From: DAOPZC01 sp035353175
GTDB taxonomy: Bacteria > Verrucomicrobiota > Kiritimatiellia > RFP12 > UBA1067
DNA length: 64,000 bases
Direction of reading: 5' to 3'
Assembly: GCA_035353175.1 (NCBI GenBank)
Contig: DAOPZC010000006.1
Coordinates: 62,001-126,000, forward strand
Below, in pieces: positions 25,980-34,651 of the stretch. Both the position numbers and the translations under genes were made by a program. Below the pieces are notes generated by a model. That model had not been told where the DNA came from. It saw only the letters and a program-made list of their open reading frames with translations, and ran no database searches. Position 1 is the first letter of the stretch. Every line of letters starts with the position of its first letter.

Positions 25980-27746
25980 ATGAAAAGACGTTCATCATCC
26001 GATGCCCCGCCTGCGTGTAACCGAGCGGGCCGGGAACTGGCGGAAATTCTGACGTATGCCGTCACGAACAGCCCCGCAACCGTGATGATCACCGACCTTG
26101 ACGGCACCATCGAATATGTCAACCAGACGTTCTGTGAACTGACCGACTTTTCGTTGGCGGACGTGTTCGGCAAGAAAGCGTCGATGCTGCGCTCCGGGCT
26201 CTTGCCGAAGGCCCTTTACCGGACGCTCTGGCGTCATCTGAGGAAAGGCCAATCCTGGACCGGCGAGCTTCACAACCGCAAAAAGAATGGCGATCATTAC
26301 TGGGAACAGGCGTCGATCTCGCCGATCCGCGACGATGAGGGAAACGTCCGCCATTTCCTCAAGATCGGCGAGGACATCTCGCAGCGGAAACAGCTCGAGC
26401 TGGAGCTTCGGTCAGCCGTGCAAAAGCTCCAGGTGAGGGAGTCGCGTTTGCAGATCGCCTGTAAAACTTTGGAAGAGACCACGCGCGCGCTCAGAAAGAG
26501 CCAGGAAAAATTGCGGCGCCTGTCGCAGGAAGACGCGCTGACCGGCCTGCTGAACCGCCGGGGGTTCGTCGCCGAGCTGCAGCGGGTCAAGGCGCTGGCG
26601 GAACGGCAGGGGCACGGCATCGGCATCCTGATCATCGACATCGACCATTTCAAGGCGATCAATGACGAGTACGGCCATGCCGCGGGCGACCGCATCCTGA
26701 AGTCCTGCGCCTCGCTGCTGCGCGCCCATCTGCGCGCCTCCGATCTCATCTGCCGCTACGGCGGCGACGAGATTCTGATCGTCCTGCCGGCCGCCGACGC
26801 CGAAACCACCCGCACGACGGCCCAGCGGATCATCGCCGCGATACGTCAGCGCAAAGGTTCACCAAGGACCAAACCGATCCCGATCACCGTCTCGATCGGC
26901 GCTGCCTGCGGAGTCCCCGCGATGGGGCAGACGCCCGAAAAAACCATGAAGCTGGCCGACTTGGCGCTCTACCGCGCCAAGCGAAACGGCAGGAACGGAA
27001 TGGCTTTCTGGCCGTCCGATGAAAAAAAGGACAAAAACGATTTTGCATCTTTCGGCGAGGGCGCGCACAGTCAGCCGTTCCGCTACGTCTTCCACATGCT
27101 GGTCGCCATGCTGGATGCCCGCGAGAAGGCGACCGGCGACCACAGCAAGCGGGTCGCGCAAATGGCAGGATCGCTGGCCAACGCCATGAAGCTGCCCCGC
27201 CATCAGATCGAACTCGTCACGCAGGGCGCCCTCCTGCACGACATCGGAAAAATCGCCATCCCCGACACGATCCTGCTCAAGCCCGCGTCGCTGAGCGCCG
27301 CGGAGCGCAAGATCGTACAGAAACACCCCAAGACGGGCCACGACATCCTTTGCTCCAGCCCGGAATTCAACGCCATTTCCGAAATTGTCCTCTCCCACCA
27401 GGAGCGCTTCGACGGCACAGGCTATCCCCGCGGTTTGAAAGGAAAGCGGATCTGTCTGGGCGCCCGCATCTTCGCGGTGGCTGACGCCTACGACGCCATC
27501 CGGGCCGGAAGACCTTACGCCGCGCCGCGCTCCGCCGGCGAGGCGCTTTGCGAAATCCAGCGGGGACGTGGAACGCAGTTCGACCCCGACGTCGTGGACG
27601 CCCTGACCCGCTGCCAGCATGAGCTCGAAGTCGTGCTGAATGCCCGGCAGGCCCCCTCCCCCGCCATCCCTTCCGTCGCCCGTCCCCGAAAAAAAGCTCC
27701 CGCCGCCACACATAGTCCCGTTTCGCGGTGCCGTTCTCACTTTTGA
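25980..27746 (+). CDS. PAS-GGDEF-HD-GYP protein (c-di-GMP synthesis and hydrolysis)
   Basis: A 588-residue cytoplasmic signalling protein. PAS covers about 25-135 (MITDLDGTIEYVNQTF), a coiled coil about 136-183, GGDEF about 184-345 with GGDEI (261-265) and a perfectly spaced inhibitory site R252ASD255, and HD-GYP about 365-545 with HDIGK (420-424) and HxxxxDGTGYP (473-483). Both catalytic halves look intact, so it may make and degrade c-di-GMP under PAS control. The ATG at 25980 is preferred to an upstream in-frame TTG at 25860 because the PAS linker begins there. The basic, proline-rich C-terminal tail (about 550-588) is unusual. It may set c-di-GMP for the PilZ synthase, an inference from proximity. 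Confidence 0.92.
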   Translation: MKRRSSSDAPPACNRAGRELAEILTYAVTNSPATVMITDLDGTIEYVNQTFCELTDFSLADVFGKKASMLRSGLLPKALYRTLWRHLRKGQSWTGELHNRKKNGDHYWEQASISPIRDDEGNVRHFLKIGEDISQRKQLELELRSAVQKLQVRESRLQIACKTLEETTRALRKSQEKLRRLSQEDALTGLLNRRGFVAELQRVKALAERQGHGIGILIIDIDHFKAINDEYGHAAGDRILKSCASLLRAHLRASDLICRYGGDEILIVLPAADAETTRTTAQRIIAAIRQRKGSPRTKPIPITVSIGAACGVPAMGQTPEKTMKLADLALYRAKRNGRNGMAFWPSDEKKDKNDFASFGEGAHSQPFRYVFHMLVAMLDAREKATGDHSKRVAQMAGSLANAMKLPRHQIELVTQGALLHDIGKIAIPDTILLKPASLSAAERKIVQKHPKTGHDILCSSPEFNAISEIVLSHQERFDGTGYPRGLKGKRICLGARIFAVADAYDAIRAGRPYAAPRSAGEALCEIQRGRGTQFDPDVVDALTRCQHELEVVLNARQAPSPAIPSVARPRKKAPAATHSPVSRCRSHF

Positions 27747-27965
27747 TTCTCAGGGCAGCGAAACGCGCGTTACCGCTCCGGCGACGGACCGCATGCATGG
27801 CTGTTCCCCTTTCACAAAAAACGCCGTTTTTTCGGGATGAACCCCCCATCGATCCGCGTCATAAGATCCGCCCCTATGGCTTAGGCACGGCAGATGCTTA
27901 TCACGTCTCTGATGTCGCAGAGGATTATATCCCTTTGCGTAGTTTTACAGGAAAGGGGTGTGTCG

Positions 27966-29135
27966 ATGAGGCGTGGGGCGAAAGGGTGGGGTTTTTTGTG
28001 TGTGTTCGCAGTGGCCACGATAGCTTTGGCGCAGGAGAAAACAACGTTTTTCCGCATCGTTTCGCCCGCAGGTTCTGGGATTTCGGCGTTCGCTTCGGAC
28101 GGAAAACTGACGTGGACCAACGCCGCGACGGATAACGTGACGTGCACCGTGCAGCGCGCGACGACGCTGACCGGCCCAAGCAACTGGGTCGACTACGTCC
28201 AGCACCCGGCGACGAACAGGACGATGGCCCTGCGCGTCTTCGACCCCGCGCCCCCGGCGGACATGTCGCTGGTGCCGGCGGGCTCTTTCCTGATGGGCAA
28301 CAGCAAAGCCGCCAGCGACAATGAAACCATCACCGGGGCGGCCCCCGTGCATCCCGTGTATGTCAGCGCGTTCTACATGGGGAAATACGAAATATCCTGG
28401 TCCAAGTGGAGCGCGGTGCGCGACTGGTCGACCGCCAACGGCTACGCGTACGACGGCGCGACAACCACCGGCAAAGGCGACGCCCACCCCGTCATCCATG
28501 TGCGCTGGTGCGACGCGGTCAAGTGGTGCAACGCCCTCAGCCAAAAAGAGGGCCTTGAGCCGTGCTATTTCACCGATCCGGCGTTGACGCAGGTGTATCG
28601 GACGGGCGCCGTCACCAACCCCTCCGTGGCCTGGGCGGCAACGGGCTACCGCCTGCCGACCGAGGCGGAGTGGGAGAAGGCGGCGCGTGGCGGCCTCTCC
28701 GAGAAACGCTTCCCGTGGGGCGACACGATCACCCATTCGAACGCGAACTACACGAGCGACAATTATTACATTTACGACACGAGCCTCACACGCGGCACCC
28801 ATCCGGTCTACACGACGGGCGCCGAACCCTACACCAGCCCAGTCGGCTCGTTCGCCCCGAACGGCTACGGCCTGTACGACATGGCCGGGAACGCGATGGA
28901 GTGGTGCTGGGACTGGTACGGCAGCGGCTACTACGCCACATCGCCGTGGTGGAATCCGATCGGCCCCGCGTCGGGCGGCGTCTCCGGCGTGAAGCGCGTC
29001 ATCCGCGACGGCAACTGGTATCTCAAGGCGCCCAACAGCCGGACGGCCTATCGAACCAACTATTCGCCGACGTACAGCGGCGGACTGACCACCTGCTTCG
29101 GCTTCCGCGTCGTCCGGCGCTCGGTCGCGCAGTGA
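27966..29135 (+). CDS. Secreted SUMF1/FGE-fold protein lacking the catalytic cysteines
   Basis: A 389-residue exported protein; the start at 27966 follows GGAAAGGGG and opens a signal peptide. A short N-terminal beta module (VTCTVQRATTLTGPSNW) precedes the formylglycine-generating-enzyme fold: SLVPAGSFLMGNS, HPVYVSAFYMGKYEIS, YRLPTEAEWEKAARGG, GLYDMAGNAMEWCWDWY. In true sulfatase-activating enzymes the end reads GFRCA with a second Cys shortly before; here it is CFGFRVVRR. The catalytic pair is therefore absent, and a carbohydrate-related or lectin-like role is more likely than sulfatase maturation. It is convergent with the next gene. Confidence 0.87.
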   Translation: MRRGAKGWGFLCVFAVATIALAQEKTTFFRIVSPAGSGISAFASDGKLTWTNAATDNVTCTVQRATTLTGPSNWVDYVQHPATNRTMALRVFDPAPPADMSLVPAGSFLMGNSKAASDNETITGAAPVHPVYVSAFYMGKYEISWSKWSAVRDWSTANGYAYDGATTTGKGDAHPVIHVRWCDAVKWCNALSQKEGLEPCYFTDPALTQVYRTGAVTNPSVAWAATGYRLPTEAEWEKAARGGLSEKRFPWGDTITHSNANYTSDNYYIYDTSLTRGTHPVYTTGAEPYTSPVGSFAPNGYGLYDMAGNAMEWCWDWYGSGYYATSPWWNPIGPASGGVSGVKRVIRDGNWYLKAPNSRTAYRTNYSPTYSGGLTTCFGFRVVRRSVAQ

Positions 29136-29150
29136 TCCCGCGCCGCCCGG

Positions 29151-30260
29151 TCAGTCGCAAAGCGCTTGGAAGATCGCGTCGAACGCCGGCGCGATCCGCT
29201 TGAATGCGGCCAGCACCTGCGGATCGAAGTGGTCCGGGCTGCTCCGGCCGTCGCCCTCGGTGAGGATGGCATACGTTCTGGCCGCGTCGAACGCCGGCTT
29301 GTAGGGCCGCGGGTGCCGCAAGGCGTCGTACTGGTCCGCGACCGCGAGGATCCGCGCGCACAGCGGGATGGCCTCGCCCGCAAGCCCGTCAGGATAGCCG
29401 CTACCGTCCCAGCGCTCGTGGTGCGACCGCGCGATGTCCCGCCCCATATGCAGGAAGGCGTTGTTGGGATACGCCTTAAGCACGGCTTCGAGCGTCTCGG
29501 CTCCCAGCGACGTATGGGTTTTCATCGCCTCGAATTCCTGGGGCGTGAGCGGGCCGGGCTTCAGCAGGATGCTGTCGCGGATCCCCACCTTGCCGATGTC
29601 GTGCAACGCGCTTGCATGAAAAATGTTTTCGACAAAGGCGTCGTCGATGCCGTCGCCGAACACGCCCTCCTCGGCCAGCTGCCGCGCGAGCGCCTGGCAG
29701 TAACGCTGCACCCGCAGGAGATGGTTGCCGGTGGCTTCGTCGCGCGACTCGGCCAGCTTCGCCAGGGCCATGATCGTCGCGATCTGCGACTCGGAGATCT
29801 CCTGGACCTGCGCCCTGACCCGCTCCTGCAGGGAGCTGTTGAGCGCCTTGACCTCGAGTTGAAGCCGCCGGATCTTGAGGTGTGTCGCGACGCGCGCCTC
29901 GATTTCCTTAAGCTCGAACGGCTTGGTCACGTAATCGACTCCGCCGAGGGCGAAGGCTTTCACCTTGTCCATGATTTCGGCGTTCCCGCTCATGAAGAGG
30001 ACCGGGATTTCCGCCAGCCGGGGATCCGCTTTGAGCTCGGCGCAAAATTCATATCCGTTCATGTCCGGCATGTTGATGTCGAGCAAAACGAGGTCCGGGG
30101 GGTGGCCGCGCGCCGACCGCAAGGCCTCGCGGGCATCAGGGAACGGCCGCACCGTGTGTCCGCCCCGTTCAAACAGCGAAGTCAGCATCGTCAGGACCGC
30201 AGGCGTATCGTCCACGACAAAGATTTCTGCGGCCAACGTTGTGTCGGTGGTTACGTTCAT
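29151..30260 (-). CDS. Response regulator with HD-GYP c-di-GMP phosphodiesterase domain
   Basis: A 369-residue cytoplasmic regulator of the RpfG type. The receiver domain (about 12-128) has acidic pair D17-D18, phosphoacceptor Asp61 in LLDINMPDMNG, and Lys in DYVTKPFEL. A coiled-coil linker (about 135-170) leads to the HD-GYP domain with HDIGK (near 219) and HHERWDGSGYPDGL (near 282-295), which hydrolyses c-di-GMP to GMP. AAGGAG six bases before the ATG fixes the start. No histidine kinase is adjacent, so this is an orphan regulator here. Together with the upstream GGDEF/HD-GYP gene it makes a small c-di-GMP cluster. Confidence 0.92.
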   Translation of the reverse strand: MNVTTDTTLAAEIFVVDDTPAVLTMLTSLFERGGHTVRPFPDAREALRSARGHPPDLVLLDINMPDMNGYEFCAELKADPRLAEIPVLFMSGNAEIMDKVKAFALGGVDYVTKPFELKEIEARVATHLKIRRLQLEVKALNSSLQERVRAQVQEISESQIATIMALAKLAESRDEATGNHLLRVQRYCQALARQLAEEGVFGDGIDDAFVENIFHASALHDIGKVGIRDSILLKPGPLTPQEFEAMKTHTSLGAETLEAVLKAYPNNAFLHMGRDIARSHHERWDGSGYPDGLAGEAIPLCARILAVADQYDALRHPRPYKPAFDAARTYAILTEGDGRSSPDHFDPQVLAAFKRIAPAFDAIFQALCD

Positions 30261-30328
30261 GCTGTCTCCTTGGCCCCCTGCCAACAGATCGGATAAACGC
30301 CGCCCGGAAAAACGCGGGAGGGATTTCA

Positions 30329-30341
30329 TTCCACTGTGGAA
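30329..30341. promoter_or_regulatory. 13-bp palindrome upstream of the HD-GYP regulator
   Basis: TTCCACTGTGGAA is a perfect odd palindrome (six-base arms) 69-81 bp upstream of the regulator start. Its position would suit an operator, but the protein that would bind it is unknown and a chance occurrence is possible. Confidence 0.25.
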
Positions 30342-30593
30342 CAAACCGCCGTCTCAATTCTCCAGCGCTCTTATGTTAACCCGACCATGGCCGCTGAAGC
30401 AAGAAACAGATTGCTGAACGCCGTTCGCCGCGAAGCGCCTCGTGGGGCCGGCTCCCTGCTCTGGCAGGCGGTCGTGCGGCACGCCGCCGGCAAACGGCAT
30501 CGAGCCCTTTGAACGTTGAGCGTTCCGCCGACATCGGGCAGCCCTGAAAATAGCCAATTGGGTGGGCGCCACAGATGTAACAAGCCGTATTAT

Positions 30594-30635
30594 GGTCTAA
30601 AAAAGAAAAAACCAGCGGACGTTGCAAACCGCTGG
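30594..30635 (-). terminator. Rho-independent terminator after the tRNA-like 3' end
   Basis: Read on the minus strand, CCAGCGG and CCGCTGG form a perfect 7-bp stem around a 10-base loop (30612-30635), followed by TTTTTTCTTTTTT. It lies just beyond the tRNA-like CCA end, so it would end transcription of that RNA gene. Confidence 0.75.
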
Positions 30636-30657
30636 CTTTCAATGCGTTCTCTCCGAT

Positions 30658-30685
30658 TGGCACCCCCTAGGGGAGTCGAACCCCT
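30658..30685 (-). tRNA. tRNA-like 3' fragment: T-arm, acceptor strand and CCA (probable att site)
   Basis: On the minus strand, AGGGG-TTCGACT-CCCCT forms a perfect T-arm. It is followed by the seven-base acceptor strand AGGGGGT, discriminator G and CCA. A full tRNA would need a 5' strand ACCCCCT plus D and anticodon arms within the next 60-80 bases (30686-30770), and I see none. This is therefore only the 3' end of a tRNA or possibly a tmRNA gene. A tyrosine integrase begins 135 bp away, the classic arrangement for an attachment site in an RNA gene 3' end. The identity of the RNA is undetermined. Confidence 0.6.
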
Positions 30686-30770
30686 CTTCTCTTCCCCCTG
30701 TTTTTCGTCGTGCAAATATGCGTTTTTATTGGGCTTTTTTGAAATAAGTACTTGCCAAAACCACAGGGTA

Positions 30771-30793
30771 TGATGTAACTTCTGATGTAACTT
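30771..30793 (+). repeat. Tandem TGATGTAACTT repeats, candidate integrase arm sites
   Basis: TGATGTAACTT occurs at 30771-30781 and 30783-30793, 12 bases apart, just upstream of the integrase gene. The core GATGTAAC recurs at 30574-30581 on the other side of the tRNA-like sequence. Short direct repeats flanking a core fit arm-type integrase binding sites. Assignment is by pattern only. The whole 30261-30819 gap holds no protein gene. Confidence 0.4.
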
Positions 30794-30819
30794 TTTTGGA
30801 CCCATATTTGGAGGACATC

Positions 30820-31992
30820 ATGGCCTACCTTCGACGAGTGCCGAAGTCGCCTTACTGGATAGCCGCTTATCGGGACAAGAACGGTCGCTTGCAGAACAAG
30901 TCCACCAAGTTGACCGCCACACCCGCCAACCGGAAAGAGGCGCAACAGATCGCCGTCTCCTACGAGGAAGCGCATGAGACCCGGACGGTCGTCAAGACGC
31001 TCCGCGACAATTATTCGAAGATCGCCCAGAATCTCAACCGCTCGTGGAACGTTCCGACCGTCAAGGACTTCATCTCGAATTGGACGGCCATGTACGCGCC
31101 CAAGCTGTCCGATGCGACGAAGCGGGCTTACCAGTACCGATTCAACGACTTTTTGGAATTCATGAAAGAGACGGGACGCCAAGATTTCTGCGTGGACGAA
31201 CTGATGGAGGACGATACCGCCGTCATCGAGTACCGTAACCGCTTGCTCGCAAGCGTCAGCACGGTCACAGCCAAGACTGCCATGACGATCCTCTCGGGCG
31301 TCTTCTCCTACGGCATCCGCAAAGGGTACTTCATCGAGAACAAGTTCGATGAACTGGCGGACATCAAAGAGACCGATGCGACCGAGAAGCGGCCCTTCAC
31401 TCTGGACGAATTGAAGCTGGTTCTCGAGAGCTGCACGCCTGAATGGCGCTCGCTGGTGTTGTTCGGCCTTTACACGGGCCAACGGCTCTCGGATGTGGCG
31501 ACCCTCACCTGGGGCCAGATCGACACGAGGCGCAATGAGGTGGCCTTCATCACCAAGAAGACCGGCCGGCGCATGGCCCTGCCCATCGCCAGAGCCCTGC
31601 GGACGCACATCGACACGCTCCGCAAGGGCACGCCCGACGCACCCGTTCACCCCGAGGCAGAACGCATGATGAGCGAACAGGGAAAGGCGGGCTCTCTCTC
31701 CCGCCAATTCAACGAGATTTTGCAGAAAGTGAACCTCGTGCCCAAGAAGTCGCACCATAAGGCCAGGGGTGCGCAGGAGACCGGCTCCAAACGCGTGACG
31801 GTCAACCCCCTTTCGTTCCACTCGCTGCGCCACACCGCCGCCACGCTACTGCGCATGACCGGCTCCAGCGAGGCTGTGGCCCGCGAGATCATCGGCCATG
31901 ACTCCGCCAGCGTCGACCGCGGTTACGTCCACATGGATCCCTCGTCCATGCAGGCCGCGCTAGACAAATTGCCCGACGTAACCTCGGTGTGA
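30820..31992 (+). CDS. Tyrosine-family site-specific integrase
   Basis: A 390-residue phage- or island-type integrase. The N-terminal arm-binding region (about 1-60) and SAM-like core-binding domain (about 80-170) precede the catalytic domain: Arg222 in TGQRLSD, a beta-hairpin Lys in FITKKTGRR, His334 and Arg337 in HSLRH, His360 in IIGHDS, and nucleophile Tyr369 in DRGYVHMD. All catalytic residues are present. GGAGG seven bases before the ATG fixes the start. It reads away from the tRNA-like att site into the defence cargo. Confidence 0.93.
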   Translation: MAYLRRVPKSPYWIAAYRDKNGRLQNKSTKLTATPANRKEAQQIAVSYEEAHETRTVVKTLRDNYSKIAQNLNRSWNVPTVKDFISNWTAMYAPKLSDATKRAYQYRFNDFLEFMKETGRQDFCVDELMEDDTAVIEYRNRLLASVSTVTAKTAMTILSGVFSYGIRKGYFIENKFDELADIKETDATEKRPFTLDELKLVLESCTPEWRSLVLFGLYTGQRLSDVATLTWGQIDTRRNEVAFITKKTGRRMALPIARALRTHIDTLRKGTPDAPVHPEAERMMSEQGKAGSLSRQFNEILQKVNLVPKKSHHKARGAQETGSKRVTVNPLSFHSLRHTAATLLRMTGSSEAVAREIIGHDSASVDRGYVHMDPSSMQAALDKLPDVTSV

Positions 31993-32120
31993 ACAGGACC
32001 GACCACGACCCCAGTGTGAACGCCAACTGAACAAAGGTTTGTTTTCTTATGCTTTTTGTAAACCATGGGTTTACATTATTGGCATCAAATCAAACCACAA
32101 AGGGTCTTTCGTTCACCAAG

Positions 32121-33020
32121 TCACATTGCCGCTGTTGCGAACCACCGGGTCAGAAGGTCCGTCACAAGTCGTTGGTCGTCTGAGTTCCAAAACCCGCTGA
32201 CAACGGTTGCCCCATAGCCATCTTCCGCCAGAAAGTAGCCCTTCACAATCTCCGCGGCAATCTGCCAGGCACGGGTGGGGCGTGCGGTGTCCAACACGGC
32301 TCCGATCCGATCCGATTCCTCCAGCGTCGTCATCGCCACAATCCGGATCACATCCTGCGCGTGCTTCCTCGCCTGCCGATCATGGAACTCCCGCGCCCGT
32401 GCCGAAAGCCCGGCGTCTCTGGACTTCGCATGCTGGTCCCGCATGGCGGTCAGTTTCATCGTGGCCATGGTCACCGGATTCGGCACCGCGATTTCGAGCC
32501 CGTCGAGTTGGAATGCAAACGGATTCACCTGGCAGGCGATCGCCTCGGGATTCTCATGGCCGTGAATCCCGTGATGCAGCGGTGGCCTGGGTTTTATGCG
32601 AGGGGGAACATACGTCAAGCCTTCCGGCAACGGTTCCTGATGCTGCGCGTGAAACTCCAGTTTCAATTCAAATCCGGTGTCGGCATCCGTTCTGACAAAC
32701 TGCCACCGGGCGTGGCCCTCACTCGGCAGCCAGGCCTGCTCAGTCAGCGCGGCATCAATAATCGCCTGCTCCTTGGCTGATACGATGAGCTCCATGCTCG
32801 CAAGAAGATCCACATCCTGCGTCACACGCGGCGCATAATCGCGCCACCGGTCAAATGGGATGACATGCCTGACAGCGTTGCGGCCGGTCTGTTCAAGAAG
32901 CCACCGCTGTTTGAGGAAGAGCGCATAACCGCCGGTCAGCAGCACGCGCTTGTCCACAGCACGGATAGCAGCCCATATCGGCGCAAAATGCCGCCACAGG
33001 GGATCGTCTTGAGCCGTCAT
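32121..33020 (-). CDS. AbiEii-like nucleotidyltransferase toxin
   Basis: A 299-residue protein with the minimal nucleotidyltransferase signature: LLTGGYALFL (27-36, glycine pair before the helix) and the metal-binding Asp pair TQDVDLL (Asp69, Asp71), with FELKLEF as a probable third acidic strand. This is the layout of AbiEii-type toxins of type IV toxin-antitoxin systems, which block growth by nucleotidyl transfer. Its start overlaps the upstream gene's stop (ATGA), so translation is coupled to the putative antitoxin. It lies in the integrase-adjacent island. Confidence 0.75.
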   Translation of the reverse strand: MTAQDDPLWRHFAPIWAAIRAVDKRVLLTGGYALFLKQRWLLEQTGRNAVRHVIPFDRWRDYAPRVTQDVDLLASMELIVSAKEQAIIDAALTEQAWLPSEGHARWQFVRTDADTGFELKLEFHAQHQEPLPEGLTYVPPRIKPRPPLHHGIHGHENPEAIACQVNPFAFQLDGLEIAVPNPVTMATMKLTAMRDQHAKSRDAGLSARAREFHDRQARKHAQDVIRIVAMTTLEESDRIGAVLDTARPTRAWQIAAEIVKGYFLAEDGYGATVVSGFWNSDDQRLVTDLLTRWFATAAM

Positions 33021-34081
33021 GGTCCGACCTCCCTCAGAATCTGAGCGCGCACCTCACCGGCCGCCTGTTGCTGTCGAGCGTCTCCGGCCTGAAGCTCCAG
33101 CCAGCACTGGATACGGCTGGCCCAACGCCTGCCGGCAACGTCCTCCTCCACCTGGAAATAGGTGCCGGGGTCATCCGTCACCCGCAGCTCGATGTCGGCA
33201 AACGCCGGCACGGCCTCCTCCTCGCCGCCCAGCGCCCCGGCGGCCCTAGCCAGATCATCGACAGCTACCCGCAAAGGACCTCCTTCGCCCAACGCCGTAT
33301 AGTTCCGCGCCGAAGACTCCCCGGTGACGGCCCACCGCAAACCGGAGACGCTCCCCAAGGCCCGAGCCCAATCCGTTCCCGGCGGCAGGCGCAGCAACCG
33401 GGTTCCGGACAACTCGGGCTTGCGCCACGCGTCAGCGATCCGGTCGAGAAGGCGTACGGGCTCCAAAAGGGTGATGTCCCCCTCGCGTTTTGACACGATC
33501 AGGTCTTCCTGCAGCGCCTGGACCGCCTTCGATACCTGGGACAAGGACAACCCGCATCCGGCCTCCGCGACAGCCGCAGCCAGATCCTTGAGCGTTTCCC
33601 AGCGGCGGCGCGACAGAACCATCCTCGCCACCATAGAAGACCGCCCGCGATACGGATTGTTCAGCGGACGCGATTCCGGATACAGGTTCGGCTGACCGCT
33701 CCGCGACAGATAAAGCTGTCCCGGCACGATTACCACCCCGTTGCCGCACAGGTCAATCCCGCTGACGCCCTCCCGTTCCAATCCAGCCGCGCGTTCCGGC
33801 GAGAGATACGGCACAAGGATCATCGGCAACTCATCCCCCTTGGCCAGCGCCCGGGCCTGGGCGACTGCGCTTTGCACCGCCAGCGGCGTGCTCTGGGCCT
33901 TGGCCTCCACAACAAACCGCCAGACCGTTGCCGCATCAGCCAGACCCAGTTCGACACGCGCGTCCGCACGGTCGCCCGGCTGCAACTCGAGCCGGCGGCG
34001 CACAACCAGCGGCGGGATCGTTTCCGCACCCGCCACAATGCGTGCCAGCAAGTCGCTTTCAGATAATTTCTTGTTTTTCAT
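33017..34081 (-). CDS. AbiEi-like antitoxin/regulator partner
   Basis: A 354-residue cytoplasmic protein directly upstream of, and coupled to, the AbiEii-like toxin. A PD-(D/E)xK-like strand pattern occurs early (RADARVELG then FVVEAKAQ). A central winged-helix region (LKDLAAAVAEAGCGLSLSQVSKAVQALQ region, about 165-200) fits DNA binding, and a C-terminal segment of mixed alpha/beta follows. AbiEi antitoxins combine a winged helix with a C-terminal domain and repress their own operon. The second of two tandem ATGs is preferred, given GGGAAG just upstream. The family is assigned partly by context. Confidence 0.6.
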   Translation of the reverse strand: MKNKKLSESDLLARIVAGAETIPPLVVRRRLELQPGDRADARVELGLADAATVWRFVVEAKAQSTPLAVQSAVAQARALAKGDELPMILVPYLSPERAAGLEREGVSGIDLCGNGVVIVPGQLYLSRSGQPNLYPESRPLNNPYRGRSSMVARMVLSRRRWETLKDLAAAVAEAGCGLSLSQVSKAVQALQEDLIVSKREGDITLLEPVRLLDRIADAWRKPELSGTRLLRLPPGTDWARALGSVSGLRWAVTGESSARNYTALGEGGPLRVAVDDLARAAGALGGEEEAVPAFADIELRVTDDPGTYFQVEEDVAGRRWASRIQCWLELQAGDARQQQAAGEVRAQILREVGP

Positions 34082-34125
34082 CATCTTCCCAAAAGAGATA
34101 TCCCTGTGATTGAGGAAATATTGCC

Positions 34126-34152
34126 TAAGTTTTCCTGAATTTGCAAGTTTTC
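34126..34152 (-). promoter_or_regulatory. Direct repeats in the AbiE promoter region, candidate operator
   Basis: AAGTTTTCC occurs at 34126-34134 and 34144-34152, 18 bases apart, in an AT-rich stretch 45-71 bp upstream of the antitoxin start. On the minus strand a TTGCAA and CAATAT pair 17 bases apart overlaps the repeats. Such spacing suits autoregulation by the antitoxin. Pattern only. The 34085-34390 stretch contains no gene. Confidence 0.35.
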
Positions 34153-34390
34153 CCGTTTGAGAAATTTAGCATTATCAAGATATTCAGGTTCTACCTGTGG
34201 ACACTGGCAAAACACAAAGCCGCCTTGAGCCCGTAGGCCCATGTCCAGGCAAGTCCAACCCGCTGCCAAAGCGTCGCCTCACCCTCACAAACCCACAAGC
34301 CTTCTCATAGAAGGAGTGGTCAAATATCTTGTTTCGTCGGAGTGGTCTGTGTCTATTTTTGGTTGTATGTGGAAAGATCTTCGGGCGGAT

Positions 34391-34651
34391 GCGGATAGGA
34401 CATATAAGCTGCGTTTCGCGGTGGGCTCGGGATAAGGCGCAGTCGGATAAAGGCGCTTCTGTCACAAGTAGCGGACGTGGCTGAAGGGGCTCGGGCGGGT
34501 CCGGCGCCCGTTTTTCGAGCCCGAGAGTTGACAGCGGGCACCCCAAGACGTAGGATAACCAACGTTTTCAAGCAGGAGAGGCTAAACCTCTCGGGCGTGT
34601 GGGCGCGGGTGCGCCTGCACGGAGAACTGCGGAGGGTCGGATGTGTACGGA
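34391..34651 (+). repeat. R1: diverged copy of the R element
   Basis: About 261 bp homologous to R2 and R3. Shared blocks include the left end GCGGATAGGAC, GTCGGATAAAGGCGCTTCT, GGGCTCGGG, and a right-end block of about 57 bases that differs at only four positions from R2. Similarity to R2 reaches slightly further left (GAAAGAT). At the right junction the element's terminal GGATGTGTACGG is tandemly duplicated (34640-34661). A truncated restriction-helicase gene then begins. Confidence 0.8.

Noticed and set aside
30667..31833. A 388-codon minus-strand frame over the integrase, ending in the tRNA-like sequence
   Set aside because: All integrase catalytic residues are on the plus strand; the frame merely reads through the T-arm sequence.
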